Of a DNA stretch of 64,000 bases, positions 32,188 to 42,993 are shown in pieces; the stretch's first letter is position 1; every line of letters starts with the position of its first letter. A program made the position numbers and the translations under genes. This DNA comes from Eremomyces bilateralis CBS 781.70 (Eukaryota; Ascomycota; Dothideomycetes; Eremomycetales; Eremomycetaceae): the NCBI RefSeq assembly GCF_010015585.1, contig NW_022985079.1, forward strand, positions 578,548 to 642,547. Direction: 5' to 3'. The notes below the pieces were generated by a model. The model was not told the DNA's origin and ran no database searches. It worked only from the letters and a program-made list of their open reading frames with translations.

Positions 32188-33283
32188 GTGCATGGACATC
32201 GCGACTATACTAGGGAAGAGGAGGCCACTCCAAAGTCCAAATGGTGAAGAGCAAACTGCTGAGGCTTGAATGGACATGGTGAGATGAGACCAGCTTGGAC
32301 TGCTGGTCAATTTTCGGTCTGGTTCAATGATTCTTCTCGGTTTCGGTTCTTTCAGCGGCGTCAGGTGGTTTATTGATGTGACGTATTATTGATTGTTACG
32401 GCGTGTCAATCAATCACGGAAGCAATAGGTTACCTGTCGCAGGCCGAAACAACTCTGCACGGCCAGGGAACCAGGCATTGAGATAGAACACACAACTTAC
32501 ACACTACAACTCTGCTGCTTGATCATCAGATCACCCTGACTTCCAACCATTTTAGCACTTCCCATGCGACAGTACCTGACGGAGGCAGTCAGATGCTTGT
32601 AGTACATTACACCTCGGAGGGTAGATATAATGTACTCATATACCCAGGTTTATGTAAGCTACCAGACAGAATGCGAAGGGCTGATGGCTAAGTAATAACC
32701 TCTGATCTCCGACACGCATACACACCACATTCCAACTCGATTTCTCCAGGAGCTTGAGGGTGACAGCCATCATGTTCATGTTATTGCTGATAATAGTTGC
32801 CAAGAGCTGCATCGTAGCACTTAAGCATTTACGCCATGGCGCTTGAACAGTAGCAAATAGCAATCCTTCCAGGGGACGCGCGGCGGCAGTTGGATCGGCG
32901 CCCAGCGTCCGTCGCGTTGCAAATCCATTAATATTATTGCTTCACCTTCCGTCGTTCCCGGCTCCAATCTTCCAAGTATCCACTGTCCAAGAGTCCGACC
33001 ACCAGTGCCATCTCTAATCTCTGTTATCCTCTTGTCTAATTCTCATAGGTAAGCACTATGATTCCTCTCCGAGTCAATCCTCGCCTGCAGTCTGGTTCGT
33101 GGTTGGAACTCTCTCTTTGCCGAAGTTCATGTTGGCTTTTGACACCTTCGTGCTCTTATATCCCTCCGTTTGCTCTGTGTATGCTTCACGATGCCTTGAA
33201 TTTCGTTGGTGCCTTTCCGCAAAGTAGCCCGACGTGCGGCCGTTATATATCCTTGTGGTGAGGGCTGTCGTCACGCTGTTACG
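32188..33283. other. Intergenic region upstream of the acyltransferase gene
   Basis: About 1.1 kb. TGACGTA (half-CRE-like) occurs near 32379. At 33051 GTAAGC follows a TCTCATAG, so a leader intron may exist. No gene recognised. Confidence 0.5.
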
Positions 33284-34870
33284 ATGGGGTTTCGCTCCCT
33301 GTATCAGATGCAGTCGGTTTCGAATTGGCCCATCCGTGGGGTCGGCCTGCTACTTCCAAGCTTCCTACAGGCACGAAATGCCGACGAGGAATCGGCCTCG
33401 AAACGACGACATGCGAATGCCGCCTTGGATGGCCTCCGAGGCATGGCTGCCCTTTTCGTCTTCTTCTTCCACATCCTCTTTTCCTACACCGACCGGGTCG
33501 AGTATGGCTACGGCAGAGACGAGCGGAACACCCATCTTATTCAGCTCCCGTTCCTGCGGCTCCTGATCGCTGGTCATGCTATGGTCGGTGTCTTCTTCGT
33601 GGTGGGAGGCTATGTCTTCTCCCTCAGGCCATTGCGCTTAATGCGAAGTCGGACCTATGACCGTCTGTACGAGACCGTGGCCTCCTCGTTATTCCGGCGT
33701 GGGATCCGCCTCTACCTTCCTGCGATCGCGGCCACGTTCCTTACGATGATGACGATACATTTGGGCCTCTGGGAATACCCCCGCCAATTCGCAGACAGCA
33801 AAGATTACGTTTTCTATGCGGACAATCACCACCGGCAGTTCCCCACCCTATTCGAACAGGTCGACGATTGGGCACATGAGACGTGGAAGTTGACCGATAT
33901 CTGGGACTACTACAACAAGGGGGTTCTGATGCCATACTACAACCCGTACGACCCGCATCTCTGGACCGTTCCCTTCGAATATCGCTCGTCCTTATTCCTT
34001 GTCATCGTTCTGTTCGCCTTTTCGAAATGCCACACGCCGTTGCGAATCCTCTTCATGATTTGTGCTATATATTTCTGCGGCATGTGGGATCGCTGGGAGA
34101 TGGTTTTGTTTCTATCTGGAACCGTACTGGCGGAAATCAAGCTGATCGGGGAGGCAGCTGACTTGGATGGTACATCGGCTCAAACGCCCCAGCCAATGTC
34201 TCTTGAATTGGTGTCTTCGCATTATTCTAGCAGCGCACTTGCAGAGCCGCAGCCCCCCCACTTTGGGCCGGTGCCGGACAATGAGCAGTGGACTCGCTCG
34301 AGTTGGCTAAGGGGTTTCAGACTAACGACTTCCAGGAGATGGTTTCAGCTGGGGGGATTGGATTTCCGCTTTCCGCAGCTGCCTGGCGGGTTACAGATAA
34401 GGCATCTTCTTTCATTTGTCGCATCTCTCTACTTGCTATCGACGCCGAACTTGGATGTCGCGGAGACTCCAGGATATCGGTATCTCTCTTCATACACTCC
34501 TACGACGTATACCGACGAGAAGAGATTCCTGCAAGGGCTGGGAGCGACCCTCCTGGTCTACACCATCTCCAACTCCGGCGCACTGCAAATACCCTTTACT
34601 TCTCATTTTGCGCTTTACATGGGGCGAATCTCCTACAGTTTCTATATCGTTCATGGTCCCTTGATCCACATTGTCGGCTACAGCGTGACACCCACGATCT
34701 GGAACTGGATTGGGATGGAAGGCGCACGATGGTGGATTGGCCTGCTTCTGGGAAGCGTCGTCCTCGCAGGATGCGTATTTTGGGTGGCCGACGTCTTCGA
34801 ATCGCTGGTCGATCGGTCGGCTGGGAAACTTGCTCGCAAACTAGAGACCTGGGCTACAGGCGCGGATTGA
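33284..34870 (+). CDS. Acyltransferase-3 family integral membrane protein
   Basis: Single exon, 528 residues from the first in-frame ATG (MGFRSLYQMQ). The hallmark LDGLRGMAALFVFFFHILF is at about residues 48-66, with the family Arg in GLRG and His in the first helix. GHAMVGVFFVVGGYVFSLRP and ALYMGRISYSFYIVHGPLIH follow, the latter near the C terminus, as usual for acyltransferase-3 proteins. About ten hydrophobic segments are visible. A hydrophilic loop at about 285-370 separates the halves. Members transfer acyl groups to sugars, lipids or peptides across a membrane; fungal relatives include genes induced on hard surfaces, and the substrate here is unknown. No secondary-metabolite genes flank it, so a cell-wall or lipid modification role is only a guess. 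Confidence 0.9.
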   Translation: MGFRSLYQMQSVSNWPIRGVGLLLPSFLQARNADEESASKRRHANAALDGLRGMAALFVFFFHILFSYTDRVEYGYGRDERNTHLIQLPFLRLLIAGHAMVGVFFVVGGYVFSLRPLRLMRSRTYDRLYETVASSLFRRGIRLYLPAIAATFLTMMTIHLGLWEYPRQFADSKDYVFYADNHHRQFPTLFEQVDDWAHETWKLTDIWDYYNKGVLMPYYNPYDPHLWTVPFEYRSSLFLVIVLFAFSKCHTPLRILFMICAIYFCGMWDRWEMVLFLSGTVLAEIKLIGEAADLDGTSAQTPQPMSLELVSSHYSSSALAEPQPPHFGPVPDNEQWTRSSWLRGFRLTTSRRWFQLGGLDFRFPQLPGGLQIRHLLSFVASLYLLSTPNLDVAETPGYRYLSSYTPTTYTDEKRFLQGLGATLLVYTISNSGALQIPFTSHFALYMGRISYSFYIVHGPLIHIVGYSVTPTIWNWIGMEGARWWIGLLLGSVVLAGCVFWVADVFESLVDRSAGKLARKLETWATGAD

Positions 34871-35272
34871 GGCTGAGGAAAAAATGGTTTAGAATAAACA
34901 ACAGGGAAACCTATGGACTGGGCATGATATCCTGCGGAGTTTGGTGTTTTGCAATATTAGACGGGAGATACTAGAAGGGTCCATGAAGGACCCAAAGATA
35001 CCCATAGAACTACTTCCTGTCGAGACAAAATACCTGAAATAGGACTACCTATTTACAGATTAGATTTTACCAAGTGCCATTTCCGAATAAATAGCTGAGG
35101 TGTACTCCGGGATATCTCCTCTCCGATGAGCACCAGAATGGAACCCTGTATGTAATTCTAACACCAAAGGTGGTCTTTGCAACCGACATCAATCATTGAG
35201 GGGATATGCGCAATCGGCAATTCGACACGAACCTCCAACCGTTTCCCCTCCGAATTCGAAGTAGAAGGAATC
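34871..35272. other. Intergenic region upstream of ask1
   Basis: About 400 bases: 3' flank of the acyltransferase gene and promoter of ask1; no specific element identified. Confidence 0.6.
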
Positions 35273-36729
35273 ATGTCGCGTGCCAACCCGAATTCGACGC
35301 GTACTCTCACGCTGCCAGAGGAGCTGGAGAAGCTCGAGCAATCTATTACCCTCACTCTCCAAGGTGCCTGGTATCTCCCACTATGACGATAATAGGTCGG
35401 CTAACATCACGGGGCTCATAGAGATTGATCGGAACTTCAGCCGTGCACACCGTATTGTCACCACGAGCATTCTACCGGTCGTCGAGCAATATGCGAAGCA
35501 TTCGGAGGCGGTCTGGGAAGGATCCAAGGTCCGCTGTTGGATCCGACGACCTCGAGCCCAAGCTAACACTCCGCATAGTTTTGGAAGCAATTTTTCGAAG
35601 CCAGCGCCAACGTCTCCTTGTCTGGATACGAAGACCCCCATAACGAAGATCATACCGGGCTGGAAGAGGACGCGGCTCTCTCCGAGGGGGACCCCAGCTA
35701 TGCCACCTCTCAACCGACCCGGCTGGACGACGATACGGAGAACGACACAATCCAAGCTTCGATGCGACGCGCCGAAAGCGAGGGAGCAGACACGGACGAA
35801 GATGACTCGACGCTCCTACTCAGCTCTCCTTCGATCGGTAATGCACAGAGTACACCCCGACCCAGGCATCGAGCGGCGGGCAAGGAGAACACGACCATGA
35901 GAGACGTACCTTCTCCATTCCGGAAGTCCGCCGCGAAACAGAAGACGAGCGATCTCCCATCGACGCCAGGACGTGACGTCGATATAACCGCCAGTTCATC
36001 TCCGTTCCCCATGTCCGCCCTGCAGAGCCGAGTGCTCTTCTCCGCCCGCAAGGGCACCGCACATCAGGATCCCCTTCTGCATCGCATGCTGGACAAAACC
36101 TACCGCATCGCCGCGACCCCGCACACAGCGCGCCGCGAACCCAAACCTAGCGCCGTCGTCACCCCGGGGTTGACGACGAAGACGACCCTCCCACATTGGC
36201 TGAACGACTCGCCGGACTCGTCCCCCGCCATCGCGGCCCCGCAGCTACGCGCCGAGATCTTCGGTTCGCCATTCAAGTCCAACGCGCAGCGGACCCCGAA
36301 ACCGACTGTCCGCACCCCCGGCGTGAGCGTCATGACTCCGGGGACCACGCGGAGGCTGTCCGGGAGAGACGAGGGGACCTCCATGAGGATGGATCCGGCG
36401 GAGAGGACGGCTACGTCGCGTTTTACGGGGACGGCGAAGGCGTGGGATAGCGACAGCGACGAGGATGAGGATGGGTTGGGTATTAGTCCGCCAAAGACGA
36501 TGCAGTTCCATGTGCCGCAGAGTCGTCTGCTACAAACACCTGGTGAGCGTCTAGCCTGTTTTACCTATGGCTGGGATGTGCTAACGGCGATCGAACTACA
36601 GCACGGGAAGCCAGCAAGCGGATCGTGGAGGATTTATTGTTTACAGCGGGAGGAGACATTACCGACGAGATCGAAGATGACAGTCCGAGCGTGGTGCGAA
36701 GAAACCACGAACTCGACGACAGCTTTTGA
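35273..36729 (+). CDS. ask1: DASH complex subunit Ask1
   Basis: Four exons, 35273-35363, 35422-35528, 35579-36542 and 36602-36729, with introns of 58, 50 and 59 bp; 429 residues. The Ask1 domain is about residues 10-78. It runs from LTLPEELEKLEQSITLTLQ across two introns through IDRNFSRAHRIVTTSILPVV to FWKQFFEASANVSLSGYED. The middle is disordered and full of Ser/Thr-Pro sites (STPR, PSPF, STPG, VTPG, RTPGVSVMTPG, SPPKT), fitting Cdk regulation. The final exon restores the conserved end (AREASKRIVEDLLFTAGGD, ending LDDSF). DASH/Dam1 rings couple kinetochores to microtubules. Both intron-spanning ends match the family, so the model is firm. Confidence 0.95.
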
Positions 36730-37082
36730 GGGTTGAACTCGGGGTAGGGTTCGGAACATTGGAGGACGCCTACAGCATGAGACGTTGTTCGGATGTGCGC
36801 TCTTGTCAGGCAATAAAGATCCTTGCACTATATATAAACAGAATCCTGCGATTCAGACATGCACGTCGCTATCCTGCTAAGCCAGTGACATATCCCGCCA
36901 AACGAACCGAGTCTGGATGAACCAAGGCACACGGAGCACTTCCTCCGCGTCTATTCGTTCCCCATGCTTCCAAATAGTTAAGAAATCGATGCTAAGTCTC
37001 GCCCCACCATATTTTTTACACGAGAAAAATCCATTCACGCGCTGAAGTAGACCGCCGATACCACTCGCTATTACCCATGTCC
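36730..37082. other. Intergenic region between convergent ask1 and carnitine acetyltransferase genes
   Basis: 353 bases of 3' flanks; nothing else recognised. Confidence 0.6.
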
Positions 37083-37094
37083 CTATAGCTTCGC
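37083..37094 (-). other. PTS1 peroxisomal targeting signal -AKL
   Basis: The last three codons before TAG spell Ala-Lys-Leu, preceded by Lys, an accepted variant of the SKL peroxisomal import signal. It lies on a protein that also has a mitochondrial presequence. Confidence 0.85.
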
Positions 37095-39278
37095 CTTGGC
37101 CGATTCCAAAGACGGCACCATGAGGTCGCGAATCTCGGAGGCAGCCTCGCTGAGATAGAAGCTCATGCGCTCGGAGCCGAGGTTCTTGCTGACAACGTTG
37201 AATTGGATGCTGTTTTCGTTGATCATGTAGGCGATTCTGAAAGACGCGTTAGCAGTGTTGGAAACAAATAACAACCCAGAACCACTCACCCCCATCCATC
37301 GTCGACGACTTGGCTCCAGCCATATCCGTTGAAGTACTCGCTGCTCAGCTGGCTGCTCGAGATGCGCCAGGTCGAGCTGTAGGTGAAGGCCGGATCCTTG
37401 TAGATTCCCGGCACCTCCTCGCCGTCCTTCAAGCAGTTCCGCAGGCCGAAGAGATGTCGGTCCACGCCGCGGCCGTCGCTGGCGTCGCTGATGTACTTCA
37501 CGTGGCCGTCGAGGGCGGCACGGAACTTGGTGACGCGCTCCGCGTCCGACGCATCCGCGCTGGCCATGGCATCACAGAAGGCCACGCTCTCCTCGCTGAC
37601 GGTGCGGCAGGTTTCGGTGCGGCCGAGCTGGAACTTCCGGGTAGCGGCCGACTCGTAGGTCGGGCGGTTCTTGCCGTAGAATTTGTGGTAGGCGAGCTGG
37701 ATGATCATCTGAACGTAGGCGTCGGGCGAGCACTTGAACTTCTTGATTAGGCCTTTGCCATAGCCCTGGTACGCCTGGACGCGCAGCTCGTGCATGCCGA
37801 TCTGCCAGTTGAAGTGTTTCTGCGCGTTGACGATGTCCTCGTTCAGCTTCTCGTTGAGCGTGAACTTGAGCGGGGCCGGCTCGGGGAGGGTGGATCGAAT
37901 GCTGGTGTCGGACAGGTCGAGGGCGTTGGTGAAGAGCAGCATGTTGGCGTAATCGTTGAGTCGGTGGGTCGGCGTTCCATCCATCATGGAATGTTCACCC
38001 ATGAAGCCAGAGGTACCGTTGTCGTTGATGATGAACTGCAACGGCTTGTCGAACCAGCGGTTGCTGCCATCACCGTGCCAGTACTGGCGGCAGCGCTCCT
38101 CGAGCGTCACCGGAGAGGCATCGTCAAGGCAGACAACGAAGGAGCTGGATTCAATGGTTTCGAGGACCGACTGGTTCGTGGGATGGGCCGCGATCAGGCG
38201 CTCTCGGACCTAGGACTGGAATCAGCATCGTTGAAAAGAAGGATAGGGGCAAGGTATCTTACGTCGGTCCATGTGTCGCGATTCTCTGAAGTGAACAGAC
38301 CGACCGGGGCAGCCTTCTCGGCACGCTCGTAGATGCGGCGGAACTGCTGCTCCAGCTCGGCCGCATTCAATTGCTTACCGTCGACCTCATGCAGAACCTT
38401 GAAGAACTGATTCTTGCGAATGACAACCAAGTGAGCGTTCTTCTGGTAGTCGTATTTGACCGGGTAATCGTACGGCTTGGCAGGGACTCGGCAGACGTTG
38501 AACATCCACTTGTAGCTCGACATGGCCATCGGCAGCTTGCGCATGTACTCCGGCTCCAGCGTCTTGGCATCCACCTGGCTCTTAAAGTCGAGAATGGCGG
38601 TCGTCATGGCGGCGGCACGCTTCGCAGGGTCCCGCCGTTTGCGGTCGTCGCGATGCGAGTAAAAGTAGCTCACGTACGGGATGACGGGATCGCGATAGCC
38701 CAGGTACGCGGAATTGTCCCACCATTCCGCGATCCAATTCCGCACGTTGGGATCGTCCCGACGCGCCACCAAGCGGCTCTGCAGCGCCTCGCCCTGCCCG
38801 CCGGGGCGGACGAACTCCTCGACGGCCTTCTGGGTGCTTTGGAATTCGGACTTGCTGATGAGAGGCCGGACGGACTTCAAATAGCGTTTGGCGGTTTCGT
38901 CGAGGGTGGGAACGGGGAGGCGGGGGAGGGAGTCTTCATAGCGGAGCATTTGACCTTGTGATAGGTCTTCCACATAGCCTGCGAAGCGGATGAGTATGCT
39001 GAGCGTCCTTATTGTGCTTCATGTGATCACGGCACTTACCCGAAGGCAGACCCGACGATTTTCTCGCTCCTTGAGGGGCCATTGCAGCGAACTGAAGGGG
39101 ATTATCAGCCAACGTTATCGTGATGGATCGTGAATCTGATGTCACGGAGCCAGGCGAAAGAGCAATCGATCAGGGTCCGACGTACCTTGGAGGCGGTTGC
39201 AGGAGTTAGATGGCGGGCAAAGAGGACGGTGGCGGCAGTACGCGGTTTTGCCAGAGCATTGAACATCCCGACCGGCAT
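37083..39278 (-). CDS. acuJ: Carnitine O-acetyltransferase, mitochondrial/peroxisomal
   Basis: Five exons, 39278-39186, 39091-39040, 38978-38263, 38209-37290 and 37236-37083, with introns of 94, 61, 53 and 53 bp; 644 residues. The enzyme converts acetyl-CoA plus carnitine to acetylcarnitine and CoA. The choline/carnitine acyltransferase fold starts near PRLPVPTLDETAKRYL. The catalytic His is in MGEHSMMDGTPTHRLNDY (about residue 360), and YGWSQVVDDGWGIAYMINEN spans the last intron. Exon 1 encodes a basic presequence with no acidic residues (MFNALAKPRTAATVLFARHL), fitting mitochondrial import. Exon 2 offers a second in-frame start at 39082 (MAPQGARKSSG), and the protein ends AKL, a PTS1 signal. 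The arrangement matches yeast Cat2 and A. nidulans AcuJ, made as two differently targeted forms. Confidence 0.95.
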
Positions 39279-40819
39279 CTATATGAAGACCTAGCAGATG
39301 AAGGAAGAGTGCACAGATGGTCGGCCTCGGACAGGACGTCCAGGCGATAATATGGAATGAAAGGCGGCTTTGGGTGGGTTTGGGGTAAGCTACCGTCGCA
39401 AAACCTCGGTCGTTCGGAAGAGCAGAGAACGTGGAGAGCGAAGAAATATTACAGTCCTTGGTACCGTCAGGGGAGGCCGACCGCGGGATCGCTGTGGCTG
39501 GTGGAGGGTTAGTCTCGGAGATACAATACACGGGTTGGGGACCTACTTTACTTCTTGGTCGTTCTTCCAACTTTCATCCTTCGGTATGTATAAAATTAAA
39601 ATGGGGGAAAGCGTGTCTTATAGTCTTGTTTGTCGTCGTACGGTCCGTATATATTGGTGACTTGATGCTGCCTCTGTTCAACCAGAGGAGACCGATCCCG
39701 ACTACTTGAGGGTTAGTTGGGTGAATTAGACAATTAGTTAGGTGAATCAGTCCACAGCTGAGTAATACCTAGTATTTCTTACCTTCACGTATTGCCCTTA
39801 TCAGACTAGTCGATCGTCTAGTCTCTAGTCTCCCATCCCAACTCTGAACTTTCAACTCTCAATGGCGGGAGCTCGGCTTCGGCATCAAAATATCCATAAC
39901 ACGTGAGCCAATGGCTATGGCAGCCTTGAGGCCTGAGGCTTAAACTGTGGCTGGTGCTGTCCAATTTCTGTCCCTCTCTTCATCCGATGTTCCTTGCCTG
40001 CATTCCACCAAATCATCAGCAATTACGGAATATTCTCAGGAGTTATTCTCCGAATCTACATCGCGATTCCGACCTCGGCACTGCGAAAATCTTGCGGATC
40101 CGAACTTTTCTTCCATGTCCTGTGTTGACCATGCAGCCCGCGTTCCATCCGACTTATCTCACCTCACCTCACCTAGGAGGCTACATCCCTAAACGCCTTG
40201 CCGACGTGATTCCGAACATGCTCGTCCTGCACACGGCTCTTTTCAGTAATAAGGATCATGTCGTGATGCTCGGTATCTCCAATAATGGGCTTCCATTTGC
40301 TCGTGTTCCTTGTCACGCGCCCGTCTAGTGCAGCGGATATTCCATGGTGCCATTTTCGTCCGTCCCGTGATGTGCCGTCCCATCCTCCGACCTCCCATCC
40401 GAGCTGGCCCTGCATCCAAACTACATACCGTATCTACTGCTTCTGACCACAGGGCTATATTCAAGGAGAGATGCGCCTGTAGGATATGTAGGGAGTGCTG
40501 AGTAGGGACGGTATCGACCATGATCAGCCCTGGATTAGATGGAATATGGATAGAGCGGCACACCTGCCCCCACTCCCGTCAAAGCGACGGAGCACTTCCG
40601 TAGTCGATCGCACATCTGAGAGCGTAATCACAATCACTGGTTTCAATAGAATAGAGTAAGCGTGTATAATGACATTCAGCATCGAACTTCTATGATACGC
40701 GCTGTCTTTGGACGCCCGGGCTAAGAAAAAATCTCTGTATAGATCTGGGAACCGAATCGTCCCTCTTCCGTCTTGGACCGGTCGCTCCCCTGCGTGCTTC
40801 GCCGTCCCATATTGACCAT
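39279..40819. other. Intergenic region upstream of carnitine acetyltransferase
   Basis: 1.5 kb between two minus-strand metabolic genes. It contains short C/T-rich runs and a repeated TCACC block near 40158-40170, but no convincing gene. Confidence 0.5.
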
Positions 40820-42118
40820 TTACGGGTTCTCCTTGACGAACTGGACGCCCTTCGCGATGTTCTTGGCAAGATCGCCCAGGCACACGTCGAGTAGCTGCTG
40901 CTCGTACGGCGTGATGGTGCCGACCTCGTGGATCTTCTCCACACCGTTGGGGCCGAGCTCGACGTTGCTGGCGAAGTAATCGCATCCCTTGCTCTTGTAG
41001 AGCGGCGAGTCGACGAATGTTGGCTCCACCACGCCCTTCTCGCCCTGCGCCGCCTTGAGAAGGCTCTCGGCGAACCGAGCTCCGGCCATGGCCATGCTCA
41101 GCGTCGCTGACCCGGCGCCATCCTTGGCCTTCACGACCTCATCACCGCCGAATTGCACGCGGTTCACGTAGGCCTCCAGCTGCTCCTTCGTCAGCTCGTA
41201 TCCGGCCTGCGACAACAATGGCACGATGGTCGCGCCCGAGTGGCCACCGACGACGGTGATGCTCTCGTTCGCTGGGTCGGAGCCCTTGATCTGCGAGAGG
41301 AACCGGGAGGCGCGCACGACATCGAGGGTGGTGACACCGAAGAGACGGCGCGGGTTGTAGACGCCTCGGGCCTTGAACACCTCGGCGGTGATCGGGACGG
41401 TAGAGTTGACCGGGTTGGCGATGATGAGGACATTGGCGTTGGGAGCCGCTTCGGCGGTCGCCTTGGCGAGGTCGCGGACGATGGAGGCGTTGGTATTGAA
41501 CAGATCTGTGTATCAAATATCAGCGTCGCTCCGTGGTACAGTAGTGAAAAAACTAACCATCACGGGTCATGCCAGGCTTGCGGGGGACGCCAGCGGGAAT
41601 GAGAACGACCTCAGCGCCGCTCAGGCAGTCCCTAAGGCCGGACGGGGTAGGATCATAGCCGGTCACCTTTGGAGAGTGTCAGCTATCACGGTTCCTATTC
41701 AATTGCTCGAGATATCCGTACCGTGCTCTTGGTGTTGATGTGGCCGACATCGGCAGCGACGCCTAGTGTTACAGTCAGATGATCAATCCCTCATGGTGTC
41801 GCGCCAAACTGGCCATGGATGCGCAAACGTACCAGGACCGAGGCGGATGTCGTAGAGGGCAAGCTCGGAGACGCGAGGGTTGAGCTTCAGGAGGAGAGAA
41901 AGGGGCTGGCCAATGCCACCGGCAGCACCGAGGACGGCGACTTTAGATGACTATAATCATCGTATTAGCGGATAATTCTCAATTGATAGTCCATTCGGCC
42001 GCAGGCATGCGCCAGGAAATAGTGACAGAGCGACAGGAAAAGGATGCGGTACCTGACGGGAAGAAGCCGAGAAGGCTCTCCGCTGAGCGACGTTGAAAGC
42101 TTGACGAGCTGCAAACAT
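40820..42118 (-). CDS. mdhA: Malate dehydrogenase, mitochondrial
   Basis: Five exons, 42118-42053, 41950-41833, 41762-41722, 41666-41558 and 41505-40820, with introns of 102, 70, 55 and 52 bp; 339 residues. Exon 1 is the presequence ([20 protein letters not shown]). The NAD-binding glycine loop is [18 protein letters not shown], the substrate-loop arginines lie in [15 protein letters not shown], and the third Arg is in [14 protein letters not shown]. The catalytic His is in [14 protein letters not shown]. The protein ends without a peroxisomal signal (VQFVKENP). It oxidises malate to oxaloacetate with NAD+ in the citric acid cycle and the malate-aspartate shuttle. The number of introns is typical for fungal orthologues, and the presequence sits on its own exon. 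Confidence 0.97.
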
Positions 42119-42993
42119 GGTGATGGAAGCAGGGAAATGTATGATGGAGGGTATAAGGAAGGAAGGAGGATGGTTGATGGAAATCAAGAGAATGTGTGAA
42201 GATGGGAGATGTTTCGTCTGAGAAACAGTTCCGTTGATGAGTTGCTGTGATGAAAGACTTCTTCCGGATGAACTGCCTTGTTGCCTTGTTGCCTGGCATT
42301 TTTAGTGGGTATCAGTCCATCAGAGAAGCTGGAGATTCAGTGGCAGGAAGGAAATGAAACTCTGCCATATACGGTAACGTTTAGTCGGTATCATTAATCA
42401 CAGCGTTGCATCTGCATGATAACTGTACGACAGTGATTGGGTGTTGACCATTGTAAAATTATTGCACGGGTTTTGCAAACGTCCAAACTCTCCAGGCCCC
42501 TATTCCATGTCATGAGGACTTGATTCCTATATATTTCAAGCTATTGTCGGAACAGCGATCAATGAAGAGCAAATGTATATGGTCTGAATGCCCATAATAT
42601 TGAGGATGGCATAGAAACATTGATATCAAGGAGCCGAACTATCCATGATAAACTCCATGTTCTAGTTTGTGCCTAGCGAAACTGGGTTTGTCTACTCTCA
42701 CAACTCCCTAAGGTTGATCTAGGCTCAACGACCAAGTACATGACATTTTAGTCTATTAGTTAATTTGATATTTAAACAGATAACAATTATCACGCTCGAG
42801 GCCACAAGCCGAGCTCCGGACCAACCCCTCCCATAGCTGCGTAGGTAATAGAGCAAATGTAGGGTATCCGGCTTTTCGCTTATATCCAAGGGCGCTAACC
42901 AGGACTTCCAACCCTAAAGAAATCTGCATTATACGCGTCAAAAATATACATGGTTCTGCCACTCCGACCGGCCGAAACGGCCCTGTAGCTTCC
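42119..42993. other. Intergenic region, malate dehydrogenase promoter
   Basis: 875 bases. The stretch next to the mdhA start is, on the minus strand, a C/T-rich leader as in highly expressed fungal genes. The rest is A/T-rich with nothing recognised. Confidence 0.55.

Noticed and set aside
39142-39570. 142-codon minus-strand frame over the carnitine acetyltransferase leader
   Set aside because: Overlaps the presequence exon in another frame and lacks homology.
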